From the NCBI RefSeq assembly GCF_010729305.1, contig NZ_AP022574.1, forward strand, positions 1,984,001-2,048,000: a stretch of DNA of 64,000 nucleotides. The letters run 5' to 3'. This stretch comes from Mycolicibacterium psychrotolerans (GTDB taxonomy: Bacteria > Actinomycetota > Actinomycetes > Mycobacteriales > Mycobacteriaceae). The position numbers and the translations under genes are program-made. Positions 1 to 7,764 of this stretch are shown piece after piece. Positions within the stretch are counted from its first letter, which is position 1, and the number at the start of each line of letters is the position of its first letter. The notes beneath the pieces were generated by a model. The model had not been told where the DNA came from, ran no database searches, and saw only the letters and a program-made list of their open reading frames with translations.

Positions 1-154
1 GCGGGTGCACGCCCGCACCGGCCTGCCGTGCCCGGTGTGCGGCGACACCGTGCGCGAGGTGTCGTTCGCCGACAAGTCCTTCCAGTACTGCCCGACGTGT
101 CAGACCGGCGGCAAGGTGCTGGCCGACCGTCGGCTGTCCAAGCTTCTCAAGTAG
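1..154 (+). CDS. Fpg/Nei-family DNA glycosylase, C-terminal end only (5' end outside window)
   Basis: Only the last 50 codons are present; the reading frame enters at base 2 and stops at 152-154. The visible piece is the zinc finger that closes formamidopyrimidine-DNA glycosylase/endonuclease VIII proteins: CPVC, 16 residues, then CPTC, followed by QTGGKVLADRRLSKLLK. In the family this finger binds DNA during excision of oxidised bases. Gene order with the next SDR gene matches M. tuberculosis Rv0944-Rv0945, so an Rv0944-type protein is likely. Catalytic residues sit at the missing N-terminus, so activity cannot be judged. Confidence 0.85.
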   Translation, partial: RVHARTGLPCPVCGDTVREVSFADKSFQYCPTCQTGGKVLADRRLSKLLK

Positions 155-165
155 CGCCCCACCCT

Positions 166-228
166 CGCCCAAACCAACGTTTGGGCGCGAATTGGGCGCC
201 TTTTCGCGCCCAAACGTTGGTTTGGGCG
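166..228. repeat. 25-bp perfect inverted repeat made of two nested palindromes
   Basis: Bases 166-190 and 204-228 are exact reverse complements (25 bp) around a 13-nt loop. Each arm is itself a hairpin, CGCCCAAAC-4 nt-GTTTGGGCG, so the element can fold as one long stem or as two small ones. It lies just after the glycosylase stop and 52 bp before the SDR start. There is no T-run, so a classical terminator is not certain; a REP-like or factor-independent mycobacterial terminator are both possible. Confidence 0.75.
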
Positions 229-280
229 GGGTGAGCTGACTGATTTCGGCCGAGTTGTCTAACTCGGTTATCCTGCCCGG

Positions 281-1030
281 GTGACTCGGCAGAAGATCCT
301 CATCACCGGCGCCAGTTCGGGACTCGGGGCGGGCATGGCCCGCCAGTTCGCCGCCAGGGGTCGCGACCTGGCGCTGTGCGCCCGCCGGGTCGACAACCTC
401 GACGAGCTCAAGGCCGAGCTGGTCGCGCGTCACCCGGGGATCACGGTCGCGGTGGCCGCGCTCGACGTCAACGACCACGAGCAGGTGCCCAAGGTGTTCG
501 CCGAGCTCTCCGACGAGCTCGGGGGACTGGACTGCGTGATCGTCAACGCCGGCATCGGCAAGGGCTATCCGCTCGGTGGCGGCAAGCTGTGGGCCAACAA
601 GGCCACGATCGAGACGAATCTGGTTGCCGCACTGGTGCAGATCGAGACCGCGATGGAGATGTTCAAGGCGGCAGGCCGGGGCCACCTGGTCCTGGTGTCG
701 TCGGTGCTCGGCAACGTCGGCGTGCCCGGTCACAAGGCCGCCTACGCGGCCAGCAAGGCGGGTGTGACGTCGCTGGGCGAGTCGCTGCGTGCCGAGTACC
801 CGTCCGGCCCGATCAAGATCACCGTGCTCGAGCCCGGCTACATCGAATCCGAGATGACCGCGAAGTCGAACACCACCATGCTGATGGTCGACAACGAGAC
901 CGGCGTCAAGGCCATGGTGGACGCGATCGAGAAGGAGAAGGGCCGCGCCGTCGTGCCTGCCTGGCCGTGGTGGCCGCTGGTCGAACTCATGAAGGTGCTG
1001 CCGCCCAGATTCACCAAGCGCTTCGCCTGA
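281..1030 (+). CDS. Short-chain dehydrogenase/reductase (Rv0945-like)
   Basis: 249 aa classical SDR. The N-terminus carries the Rossmann cofactor motif TGASSGLGAG (residues about 9-18), then VNAGIG, the serine strand VLVSS and the catalytic YAASK (Tyr-x3-Lys). Such enzymes use NAD(P)H to reduce or oxidise carbonyl or hydroxyl groups; the substrate cannot be read from sequence. GTG start at 281; the frame begins just before the cofactor strand, so little could be missing. It follows the glycosylase gene in the same order as Rv0944-Rv0945, and a secreted glucanase starts 37 bp downstream on the same strand. Confidence 0.88.
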   Translation: MTRQKILITGASSGLGAGMARQFAARGRDLALCARRVDNLDELKAELVARHPGITVAVAALDVNDHEQVPKVFAELSDELGGLDCVIVNAGIGKGYPLGGGKLWANKATIETNLVAALVQIETAMEMFKAAGRGHLVLVSSVLGNVGVPGHKAAYAASKAGVTSLGESLRAEYPSGPIKITVLEPGYIESEMTAKSNTTMLMVDNETGVKAMVDAIEKEKGRAVVPAWPWWPLVELMKVLPPRFTKRFA

Positions 1031-1067
1031 CCGAGCCGCCCACAGCGGCGGATGCTTTCATGTACCG

Positions 1068-1901
1068 ATGCCCAACATCGATCGGCGCAGCATGATGGTG
1101 ATGACCGGGATCGGACTGCTCGGAGCGGCCCTCCCCAGCACCCCGGCACAGGCCACACCCTGGCCTGGCCCGCCCCCCGCCGCGCCCCCGCCGGCCGGAA
1201 AATACCTGTTCGAGGACCACTTCGACGGCCCGGCAGGGTCGGCTCCCGACCGCTCGAAGTGGGAGATCGCCACCGCGCGGGAGTCGATGGAGGACCCGAC
1301 GTACTGGGAACTGCCCGGCAACGTCGGCCAATACCGCGACGACCGTCGCAACGTCTACCTCGACGGCAAGTCCAACCTCGTCTTCCACGCGGCCAAGGAC
1401 GGCGACACGTACTACAGCGGCAAGGTGTTCGGCACGTTCCGGGGCGGCATCGGACACAACTGGGAAGCCCGCATCAAGCTCAACTGCCTGACCCCGGGGT
1501 GCTGGCCGGCGTGGTACCTGGCCAACAACAGCCCGGTCAACGGCGGCGAGGTCGACATCATGGAGTGGTACGGCAACGGCTCGTGGGCGCCGGGAACGGC
1601 CGTGCACGCCAAGCTCAACGGCGGCGAGCACGTCAGCCAGACCATCACCGTCGACAGCGCCTGGCACACCTGGCGGGTGCAGTGGGATGACGCCGGCATG
1701 CGGTTCTGGAGGGATTACACCGACGGCGCGGCGCCGTACTTCGACGTCCCGGCGCATGCGCTGCCGGACTGGCAGTTCAACGAGCCGGGGTACACGCTGT
1801 TCCCGATCATGGACCTCGCCGTGGCCGGGTCCGGCGGCGGCGACCCGCGGGGCGGCACCTACCCCGCGGACATGCTGATCGACTACGTCCGCGTCTGGTG
1901 A
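1068..1901 (+). CDS. Secreted glycoside hydrolase family 16 (beta-glucanase-like)
   Basis: 277 aa. The N-terminus has an arginine pair (DRRSMM, residues 5-10), a hydrophobic stretch and an AQA cleavage site near residue 29, which suggests Tat-type export. A Pro-rich linker (31-43) precedes a jelly-roll hydrolase domain. The GH16 active-site signature is intact: E161-V-D163-I-M-E166, with E161 the likely nucleophile and E166 the acid/base. Upstream GCWPAWYL is typical of laminarinase-like members. Family members cut beta-1,3 or mixed beta-1,3/1,4 glucans; which one is not decidable here. ATG at 1068. Convergent with pgi, separated by a hairpin. A second secreted glycanase (GH8) lies at 23.7 kb. 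Confidence 0.88.
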   Translation: MPNIDRRSMMVMTGIGLLGAALPSTPAQATPWPGPPPAAPPPAGKYLFEDHFDGPAGSAPDRSKWEIATARESMEDPTYWELPGNVGQYRDDRRNVYLDGKSNLVFHAAKDGDTYYSGKVFGTFRGGIGHNWEARIKLNCLTPGCWPAWYLANNSPVNGGEVDIMEWYGNGSWAPGTAVHAKLNGGEHVSQTITVDSAWHTWRVQWDDAGMRFWRDYTDGAAPYFDVPAHALPDWQFNEPGYTLFPIMDLAVAGSGGGDPRGGTYPADMLIDYVRVW

Positions 1902-1954
1902 GTGATTTCGGCGTGTTGGTCGTCGCCCAGCGACGACAACCACGCCGAAATCAC
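1902..1954. terminator. Bidirectional hairpin between GH16 gene and pgi (copy A of a repeated element)
   Basis: Arms 1902-1915 and 1941-1954 (GTGATTTCGGCGTG and its exact complement, 14 bp) continue inward with TTGGTCGTCG against CGACGACAAC. The pgi stop codon (1951-1953, minus strand) lies inside the right arm. A closely related element lies at 7198-7246. Placement between convergent genes argues for termination in both directions. Confidence 0.7.
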
Positions 1955-3612
1955 GCCGAGCGGCCCCGTTCGGCTCGGTAACGGCGGACCAGCGCGTCGG
2001 TCGACGAGTCCGACTGCTCGGCCGGTGAGCCGTCGTCGGTGAGCACCGGCAGCAGCGCCTTGGCCTGCGTCTTACCCAGCTCGACACCCCACTGGTCGAA
2101 GGAGTCGATGCCCCAGACGACGCCCTCGGTGAACACCTGGTGCTCGTAGAGCGCGATCAGCTGGCCCACCACCGACGGGGTCAACTTGGTCGCCAGGATC
2201 GACGTGCTGGGCCGGTTGCCCGGCATCACCTTGTGCGGCACCACGTCTGCCGGCGTCCCCTCCTCGGCGATCTCGTCGGCGGTCTTGCCGAACGCCAGCA
2301 CCTGCGTCTGCGCGAAGAAGTTGCTCATCAACAGGTCGTGCATGCTGCCGGTGCCGTCGGCCGTCGGCAGGTCGTCGGTCGGCTCGCTGAACCCGATGAA
2401 GTCCGCCGGGATGAGCCGGGTGCCCTGATGCAGCAGCTGATAGAAAGCGTGCTGGCCGTTGGTGCCCGGTTCGCCCCAGAAGATCTCACCGGTGCCCGAC
2501 GCCACCGGGGTGCCGTCGGCGCGCACCGACTTCCCGTTGGACTCCATCGTCAGCTGCTGCAGATAGGCCGCGAACCGCGACAGGTCGTTCGAATAGGGCA
2601 GTACGGCACGGGTTTCCGCGCCGAAGAAGTTGTTGTACCAGAGCCCTATCATGCCCAGCAGCACTGGGGCGTTGGCCTCCAGCGGGGCGGTGCGGAAGTG
2701 CTCGTCGACCAGATGGAAGCCCGCGAGGAACTCGGCGAAGCGCTCCTTGCCGATCGCGGCCATGACCGCGAGCCCGATGGCCGAGTCCACGGAGTAGCGC
2801 CCGCCCACCCAGTCCCAGAAGCCGAACATGTTCTCGGTGTCGATGCCGAAGTCGTCGACCAGCTTCGCATTCGTCGACACCGCCACGAAGTGTTTGCTCA
2901 CCGCCTCCTGTCCGGCACTGTCTCCCAGTCCGTCAACCAGCCAGCGCCGGGCCGCGGTCGCGTTGGTCAATGTCTCCAGCGTCGAGAACGTCTTCGATGC
3001 GACGACGAAAAGTGTTGCGGCAGGGTCGAGTCCGTCGAGCTTGGCGACGAGATCCGCGGGGTCGACGTTGGACACGAAGCGCGCCGAGACGCCCGCGTCG
3101 GCGTAGTGGCGCAGCGCCTGGTACACCATCACCGGCCCGAGGTCGGAGCCGCCGATGCCGATGTTCACCACCGTCGTGATGCGCTCGCCCGTCGCGCCGC
3201 GCCACTCGCCGCTGCGCAGCCGATCGGTGAAATCACCCATCCGGTCCAGCACCTCGTGCACGTCGGTGACGACGTCCTGGCCGTCGACGCTCAACGTCGC
3301 GGCGCGGGGCAGCCGCAGCGCGGTGTGCAGCACCGCGCGGTCCTCCGAGGTGTTGATGTGCTCACCGGAGAACATGGCGTCGCGTCGCTCGGGCAGTCCC
3401 GCCGCCCGCGCCAGGTCGAGCAGCAGGGTCAGCGTCTCGCGGGTGACGCGATGCTTGCTGTAGTCGATGTAGAGGTCGCCGACGGTCAGCGCCAGCTCCG
3501 TCCCGCGGTCGGGGTCCTGCGCGAAGAGCGCGCGAAGATCGGTGTCGCCGATCTCCTCGTGGTGCCGGGACAGTGCCTGCCAGGCCGGTGTGGCCGTGAT
3601 GTCGGAACCCAT
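1951..3612 (-). CDS. pgi: Glucose-6-phosphate isomerase
   Basis: 553 aa, the normal length for bacterial/eukaryotic-type Pgi. It interconverts glucose-6-phosphate and fructose-6-phosphate in glycolysis and gluconeogenesis in the cytosol. Visible family signatures: GGSDLGP (phosphate-binding loop), [28 protein letters not shown] (PROSITE-type phosphoglucose isomerase motif) and [12 protein letters not shown], which contains the catalytic histidine region. ATG at 3612. It stands alone on the minus strand, divergent from the aldehyde dehydrogenase gene 50 bp away, in the Rv0946c position. Confidence 0.97.
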   Translation of the reverse strand: MGSDITATPAWQALSRHHEEIGDTDLRALFAQDPDRGTELALTVGDLYIDYSKHRVTRETLTLLLDLARAAGLPERRDAMFSGEHINTSEDRAVLHTALRLPRAATLSVDGQDVVTDVHEVLDRMGDFTDRLRSGEWRGATGERITTVVNIGIGGSDLGPVMVYQALRHYADAGVSARFVSNVDPADLVAKLDGLDPAATLFVVASKTFSTLETLTNATAARRWLVDGLGDSAGQEAVSKHFVAVSTNAKLVDDFGIDTENMFGFWDWVGGRYSVDSAIGLAVMAAIGKERFAEFLAGFHLVDEHFRTAPLEANAPVLLGMIGLWYNNFFGAETRAVLPYSNDLSRFAAYLQQLTMESNGKSVRADGTPVASGTGEIFWGEPGTNGQHAFYQLLHQGTRLIPADFIGFSEPTDDLPTADGTGSMHDLLMSNFFAQTQVLAFGKTADEIAEEGTPADVVPHKVMPGNRPSTSILATKLTPSVVGQLIALYEHQVFTEGVVWGIDSFDQWGVELGKTQAKALLPVLTDDGSPAEQSDSSTDALVRRYRAERGRSA

Positions 3613-3662
3613 GGAAAGAACCCTAGTGCGGCCAACTTGACCGAGGGTGTAAGACGTGGGGT

Positions 3663-5111
3663 ATGGATACCGCCACCCTGTTGAAGTCTGTGCCCACCGG
3701 TCTGTGGATCGGCGGAGAGGAGCGGAAGGGGTCGTCGACGTTCGACGTGCTCGACCCCAGCGACGACCAGGTGATCACGTCGGTGGCCGATGCCACCGCC
3801 GACGACGCGCGCGCTGCGCTCGACGCCGCCTGCGCCGTGCAGGCCGAATGGGCCGGCACCGCACCGCGTAAGCGCGGGGAGATCCTGCGCTCGGTGTTCG
3901 AGACCATCACCGACAAGGCCGACGACATCGCGGCGCTGATGACGCTCGAGATGGGCAAGGTCGTCGCCGAGAGCAAGGGCGAGGTGACCTACGGCGCCGA
4001 GTTCTTCCGCTGGTTCGCCGAGGAGGCGGTCCGCATCGACGGCCGCTACACCCCCAGCCCGGCGGGCACCGGCCGCATCCTGGTGACCAAGCAGGCCGTC
4101 GGGCCCTGCTACGCGATCACGCCGTGGAACTTCCCGCTGGCGATGGGCACCCGCAAGATGGGCCCGGCCTTCGCGGCAGGCTGCACGATGATCGTCAAGC
4201 CCGCCCAGGAGACGCCGCTGACGATGCTGCTGCTGGCCAAGCTCATGGACGAGGCCGGCCTGCCCAAGGGTGTGCTCTCGATCCTGCCGACCAGCAACCC
4301 CGGCGGCGTGACCGAGGCGCTGATCAACGACGGCCGGCTGCGCAAGCTGACCTTCACCGGCTCCACCGGGGTGGGCAAGGCCCTGGTCAAGCAGTCGGCC
4401 GACAAGCTGCTGCGGACATCGATGGAGCTCGGCGGCAACGCGCCGTTCATCGTGTTCGACGACGCGGACGTCGACGCGGCGGTCGAGGGCGCCGTGCTGG
4501 CCAAGATGCGCAACGGCGGTGAGGCGTGCACCGCGGCCAACCGGTTCCACGTCGCCAACGCCGTCCGCGAGGAGTTCACCGAGAAGCTGGTCAAGCGGAT
4601 GAGCGAGTTCACCCTCGGCAAGGGCCTCGACCCGTCGTCCACGCTGGGGCCGTTGATCAACGCCAAGCAGGTCGCCACCGTCGAGGACCTGGTCTCCGAC
4701 GCGGTGTCGCGCGGCGCGACCGTCGCAGTCGGCGGCGTCGCCCCCGGCGGCCCCGGCAACTTCTATCCCGCCACCGTGCTCACCGACGTCCCCGCCGACG
4801 CGCGGATCCTCAAGGAGGAGGTGTTCGGTCCCGTCGCGCCGATCGCCGGTTTCGACACCGAGAACGAGGGCGTTGCCGCGGCCAACGACACCGAGTACGG
4901 GCTCGCCGCCTACGTGTACACGCAGTCGCTGGACCGGGCGCTGCGGGTCGCCGAGGGCATCGAGTCCGGCATGGTCGGCGTCAACCGCGGCGTGATCTCC
5001 GACGCGGCCGCACCGTTCGGCGGGATCAAGGAATCCGGCTTCGGTCGCGAGGGCGGCACCGAGGGCATCGACGAGTACCTCGACACGAAATACATTGCCC
5101 TGACGAAGTAG
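3663..5111 (+). CDS. NAD(P)-dependent succinate-semialdehyde dehydrogenase family protein
   Basis: 482 aa aldehyde dehydrogenase. Catalytic residues are present: Glu255 in MELGGNAPF and Cys289 in [11 protein letters not shown]; the substrate/cofactor loops [12 protein letters not shown] and FTGSTGVGK are intact. The pattern best fits the GabD/succinate-semialdehyde dehydrogenase branch, which oxidises succinic semialdehyde to succinate, a route into the TCA cycle for GABA or for mycobacterial 2-oxoglutarate shunts. The branch assignment is by recognition of motifs only; another semialdehyde is possible. ATG at 3663. It is not part of the conserved Rv0944-Rv0952 order, so it appears to be a lineage insertion together with the following acyltransferase. 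Confidence 0.85.
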   Translation: MDTATLLKSVPTGLWIGGEERKGSSTFDVLDPSDDQVITSVADATADDARAALDAACAVQAEWAGTAPRKRGEILRSVFETITDKADDIAALMTLEMGKVVAESKGEVTYGAEFFRWFAEEAVRIDGRYTPSPAGTGRILVTKQAVGPCYAITPWNFPLAMGTRKMGPAFAAGCTMIVKPAQETPLTMLLLAKLMDEAGLPKGVLSILPTSNPGGVTEALINDGRLRKLTFTGSTGVGKALVKQSADKLLRTSMELGGNAPFIVFDDADVDAAVEGAVLAKMRNGGEACTAANRFHVANAVREEFTEKLVKRMSEFTLGKGLDPSSTLGPLINAKQVATVEDLVSDAVSRGATVAVGGVAPGGPGNFYPATVLTDVPADARILKEEVFGPVAPIAGFDTENEGVAAANDTEYGLAAYVYTQSLDRALRVAEGIESGMVGVNRGVISDAAAPFGGIKESGFGREGGTEGIDEYLDTKYIALTK

Positions 5112-5183
5112 CGCGCGCCTTCCCGATCCGGCGGCGGGCAGTACATAAGCTTCCTTGCTCGACAGCAAGGAGGGCCGCAGGAC

Positions 5184-7199
5184 GTGACAGCCGTGAGTGC
5201 TGCGCCGATCCGGGTGGGCCCACGCCGTTATGTCGGGCCGGGACAAGCCATTCCGGCGCTCGACGGAGTGCGCGCGATCGCCGTCGCGCTGGTGCTCGCC
5301 GACCACGGCGGGATCCCGGGGCTGCCCGGAGGATTCCTCGGAGTCGACGTCTTCTTCGTGCTCAGCGGGTTCCTGATCACCTCACTGCTGCTCGACGAGA
5401 CCGCGCGCACCGGCCGGATCGGGCTCAAAGGGTTCTGGGTCCGGCGGGCGCGCCGGCTGCTGCCCGCGCTCGTCGTGATGGTCCTGGCCGTGGTGGCCGT
5501 CCGCGACCTGTTCGCCCCCGAGTCGACTGCGGGCCTGCGCGACGAGGCCGTCGCGACGTTCTTCTGGATGTCGAACTGGGCGTTCGTCGCTGCGCGGACC
5601 GACTACTTCTCTCAGGGCGCACCGCCGTCGCCGCTGCAGCACACCTGGTCACTCGGTGTCGAGGAGCAGTACTACCTGCTGTGGCCGTTGCTGCTCGCCG
5701 CGGTGCTCGCCGGCCTGGCCGCGCTGGCCTACCGCCGGGGTGTGCCGGTGTCGACGCGGATGGTCCGCGCGGTGGTGTTCACGCTCGCGGCGCTCGGTGC
5801 GCTGGGTTCGGCGGCCGCGGCGATCCTGCTGTCCTCCGACGACTCGCTCAACCGGGTGTACTTCGGCACCGACACCCGGGTGCAGGCGCTGCTGGTGGGC
5901 GCGGCGGCCGCGGCGCTGCTGGTGCGCGACTGGCGCGCCATGACCGCCGGTCTGGTGACGCTGCGCTCCCGGTGGGCCCGCTGGCTGGCGTGGCTGGCGC
6001 CGGTGCTCGGGCTGGTGGTGCTCGCCACGGCGGCGCATCTCGCGACGGGTTCGGCCGCGGAATTCCGCGGCGGGCTGCTGATCGTCGTCGCGCTGGCCGC
6101 CGTCCTGGTGATCGCGCCGGTCGCGCTCGACCAGACCGGTCCCGTCGCGCGCATGCTGTCGACGGGTCCGCTGGTGGGTCTCGGCGCGATCTCCTACGGC
6201 GTGTACCTGTGGCACTGGCCGATCTTCCTGGTGCTCAACGGCGAACGCACCGGCTCGGAGGGATGGAAGCTGTTCGCGCTGCGGTGCGCGGCGACGGTCG
6301 CGGTGGCCGCGGTGTCGTGGTGGCTGATCGAGCAGCCGATTCGGGACTGGCGGCCGACGTCGGTGCCGATGTTGCGGCTGGCGGCGGCGACGGCTGCCAC
6401 GGCGGCGGTGGTGACGACGACCGTGCTGCCCGCCGGCGTGCCGTTCCCCAAGCCCGGCCCGGGTCCGCTGATCGACTCCGCGGCGTTGATCGGGCCCGAG
6501 GTGCCCGTCGCGGTCACCCGCCCCGCGCGGCAGCGCGCCCCCGGCGACGTCCGGGTGGCCGTGTTCGGGGATTCGATCGCGTGGACGATGATGCGGTACC
6601 TGCCGGCCACGCCGGGCGTGGAGTTCGCCGACTTCACCACGATCGGCTGCGGCATCGCCCGCGGCGGGCCCTACACCTACGTCGGGCAGGATCTGCCGCA
6701 GAAGCCGGAGTGCGACTCCTGGCCGGCGCGCTGGGCCCAGCGGATCGGTTACGAGAAGCCCGACGTGGTGCTGCTGATCGTCGGGCGCTGGGAGGTGGTC
6801 GACCGGATGAACGAGGGCCGGTGGACGCACATCGGGGAGCCGGGGTACGACGCGTACCTGCGGGGTGAGCTGACCCGTGCGCTGGACATCCTTGGCTCGA
6901 CGGGCGCCCGCATCGTCGTCACGACCGAGCCCTACAACCGGCGCGCGGAGAAGGCCGACGGCAGCCTCTACCCCGAGGACCAGCCGAAGCGGGTGGACGC
7001 GTGGAACGCGTTGCTGCGCAGCGTCGTCGAGCCACGGCGCAACGTCTCGGTGCTCGACCTGAACCGCAAGCTCAGCCCCAACGGCTACTACCAGACCAAG
7101 GTCGACGGCCTGCGGGTGCGCAGCGACGGCGTGCACCCCACGCCCGAAGCGGTCGAGTGGCTGACGCCCTGGCTGGTCGACGCCGTCAAATCCAGGTGA
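5184..7199 (+). CDS. Membrane acyltransferase (OafA type) with C-terminal SGNH domain
   Basis: 671 aa. Residues about 20-390 form an acyltransferase-3 domain with some ten transmembrane segments; hallmark motifs are ALDGVRAIAVALVL, FFVLSGFLI near the start, the R-rich loop VRRARRLLPAL and HTWSLGVEEQYYLLWP. From about residue 445 a soluble SGNH-hydrolase-like domain follows, with VAVFGDSIAW (Ser nucleophile block) and DGVHPTPEA (Asp-x-x-His). OafA/YrhL-type proteins O-acylate envelope glycans; the outer SGNH domain completes the transfer. GTG start at 5184 is set by a strong AAGGAGGG at 5167-5174. It ends in a hairpin shared with the chorismate mutase gene. Confidence 0.9.
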   Translation: MTAVSAAPIRVGPRRYVGPGQAIPALDGVRAIAVALVLADHGGIPGLPGGFLGVDVFFVLSGFLITSLLLDETARTGRIGLKGFWVRRARRLLPALVVMVLAVVAVRDLFAPESTAGLRDEAVATFFWMSNWAFVAARTDYFSQGAPPSPLQHTWSLGVEEQYYLLWPLLLAAVLAGLAALAYRRGVPVSTRMVRAVVFTLAALGALGSAAAAILLSSDDSLNRVYFGTDTRVQALLVGAAAAALLVRDWRAMTAGLVTLRSRWARWLAWLAPVLGLVVLATAAHLATGSAAEFRGGLLIVVALAAVLVIAPVALDQTGPVARMLSTGPLVGLGAISYGVYLWHWPIFLVLNGERTGSEGWKLFALRCAATVAVAAVSWWLIEQPIRDWRPTSVPMLRLAAATAATAAVVTTTVLPAGVPFPKPGPGPLIDSAALIGPEVPVAVTRPARQRAPGDVRVAVFGDSIAWTMMRYLPATPGVEFADFTTIGCGIARGGPYTYVGQDLPQKPECDSWPARWAQRIGYEKPDVVLLIVGRWEVVDRMNEGRWTHIGEPGYDAYLRGELTRALDILGSTGARIVVTTEPYNRRAEKADGSLYPEDQPKRVDAWNALLRSVVEPRRNVSVLDLNRKLSPNGYYQTKVDGLRVRSDGVHPTPEAVEWLTPWLVDAVKSR

Positions 7200-7246
7200 T
7201 TTCGGCGTGCTTATCGACGCTCAGCGACGACAACCACGCCGAAATC
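7198..7246. terminator. Bidirectional hairpin between acyltransferase and chorismate mutase genes (copy B)
   Basis: Arms 7198-7209 and 7235-7246 (GATTTCGGCGTG and complement, 12 bp). The loop side carries CAGCGACGACAACCACGCC, also present in the element at 1902-1954. The acyltransferase stop TGA (7197-7199) overlaps the left arm. Same setting as copy A: convergent genes, stop codon inside the hairpin. Confidence 0.68.
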
Positions 7247-7254
7247 GCAGGAAC

Positions 7255-7518
7255 TCAGTGGCCGAGGCGGCCGCGGCCCAGGCGCAGCAGCAGCATCGCG
7301 AGGTTCTTGCCCTCGGCGCCGAGCACGCTGTAGCGCTCGATGACCTTCATCTCGCGGCTGTGCACCAGGCGGGTGCCGCCGGAGGCCATCCGGGCCTTGC
7401 CGATCATCTGCGAGACCTCGGTGCGCCGCTTGACGGCGTCCAGGATGGTCGCGTCGAGGCGATCGATCTCCTGGCGCAGCTCGTCGATGTCGGGCGTCTG
7501 TGCGGTGTCGGTCGTCAT
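7255..7518 (-). CDS. Chorismate mutase, AroQ-delta class
   Basis: 87 aa all-helical protein that converts chorismate to prephenate for Phe/Tyr synthesis. It matches the intracellular mycobacterial enzyme (Rv0948c): DELRQEIDRLDATILDAVKRR, then GGTRLVHSREMKVIERY and the C-terminus LLRLGRGRLGH, which in M. tuberculosis is remodelled when the enzyme docks on DAHP synthase AroG and gains activity. ATG at 7518 chosen because GGAG lies about 10 nt upstream; an in-frame ATG at 7563 would add 15 residues (MRPDPSHNEN...) that resemble the longer M. tuberculosis gene model. Convergent with the acyltransferase and divergent from uvrD1. Confidence 0.92.
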   Translation of the reverse strand: MTTDTAQTPDIDELRQEIDRLDATILDAVKRRTEVSQMIGKARMASGGTRLVHSREMKVIERYSVLGAEGKNLAMLLLRLGRGRLGH

Positions 7519-7764
7519 GTCGTCGTTCTCCGGATTCTCGTTGTGTGACGGGTCTGGTCTCATCCGGTATCGGGCCTCACACAAGAGACGAGCCCCGGAT
7601 CCGGAAGCGGACCGCGGGGCTGAAGGGAAGCAGCTAGACCACGGGCACCGCTGGCCGGTACCCGTAGAAAAATCGCCACTGCTGACAAAGCACTCAACGA
7701 GTGTGCCATCACCGGCCGTGCCAGCGCAAAGAGTGTCACCGTCCAGCGGTAGGTTTGGGGCAGT

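Noticed and set aside
3486..5306. A 606-codon minus-strand frame
   Set aside because: Antisense to the aldehyde dehydrogenase; no recognisable domain.
4526..6868. A 780-codon plus-strand frame across the aldehyde dehydrogenase and acyltransferase genes
   Set aside because: Out of frame with two well-formed enzymes; Arg-rich composition typical of a GC-rich shadow.
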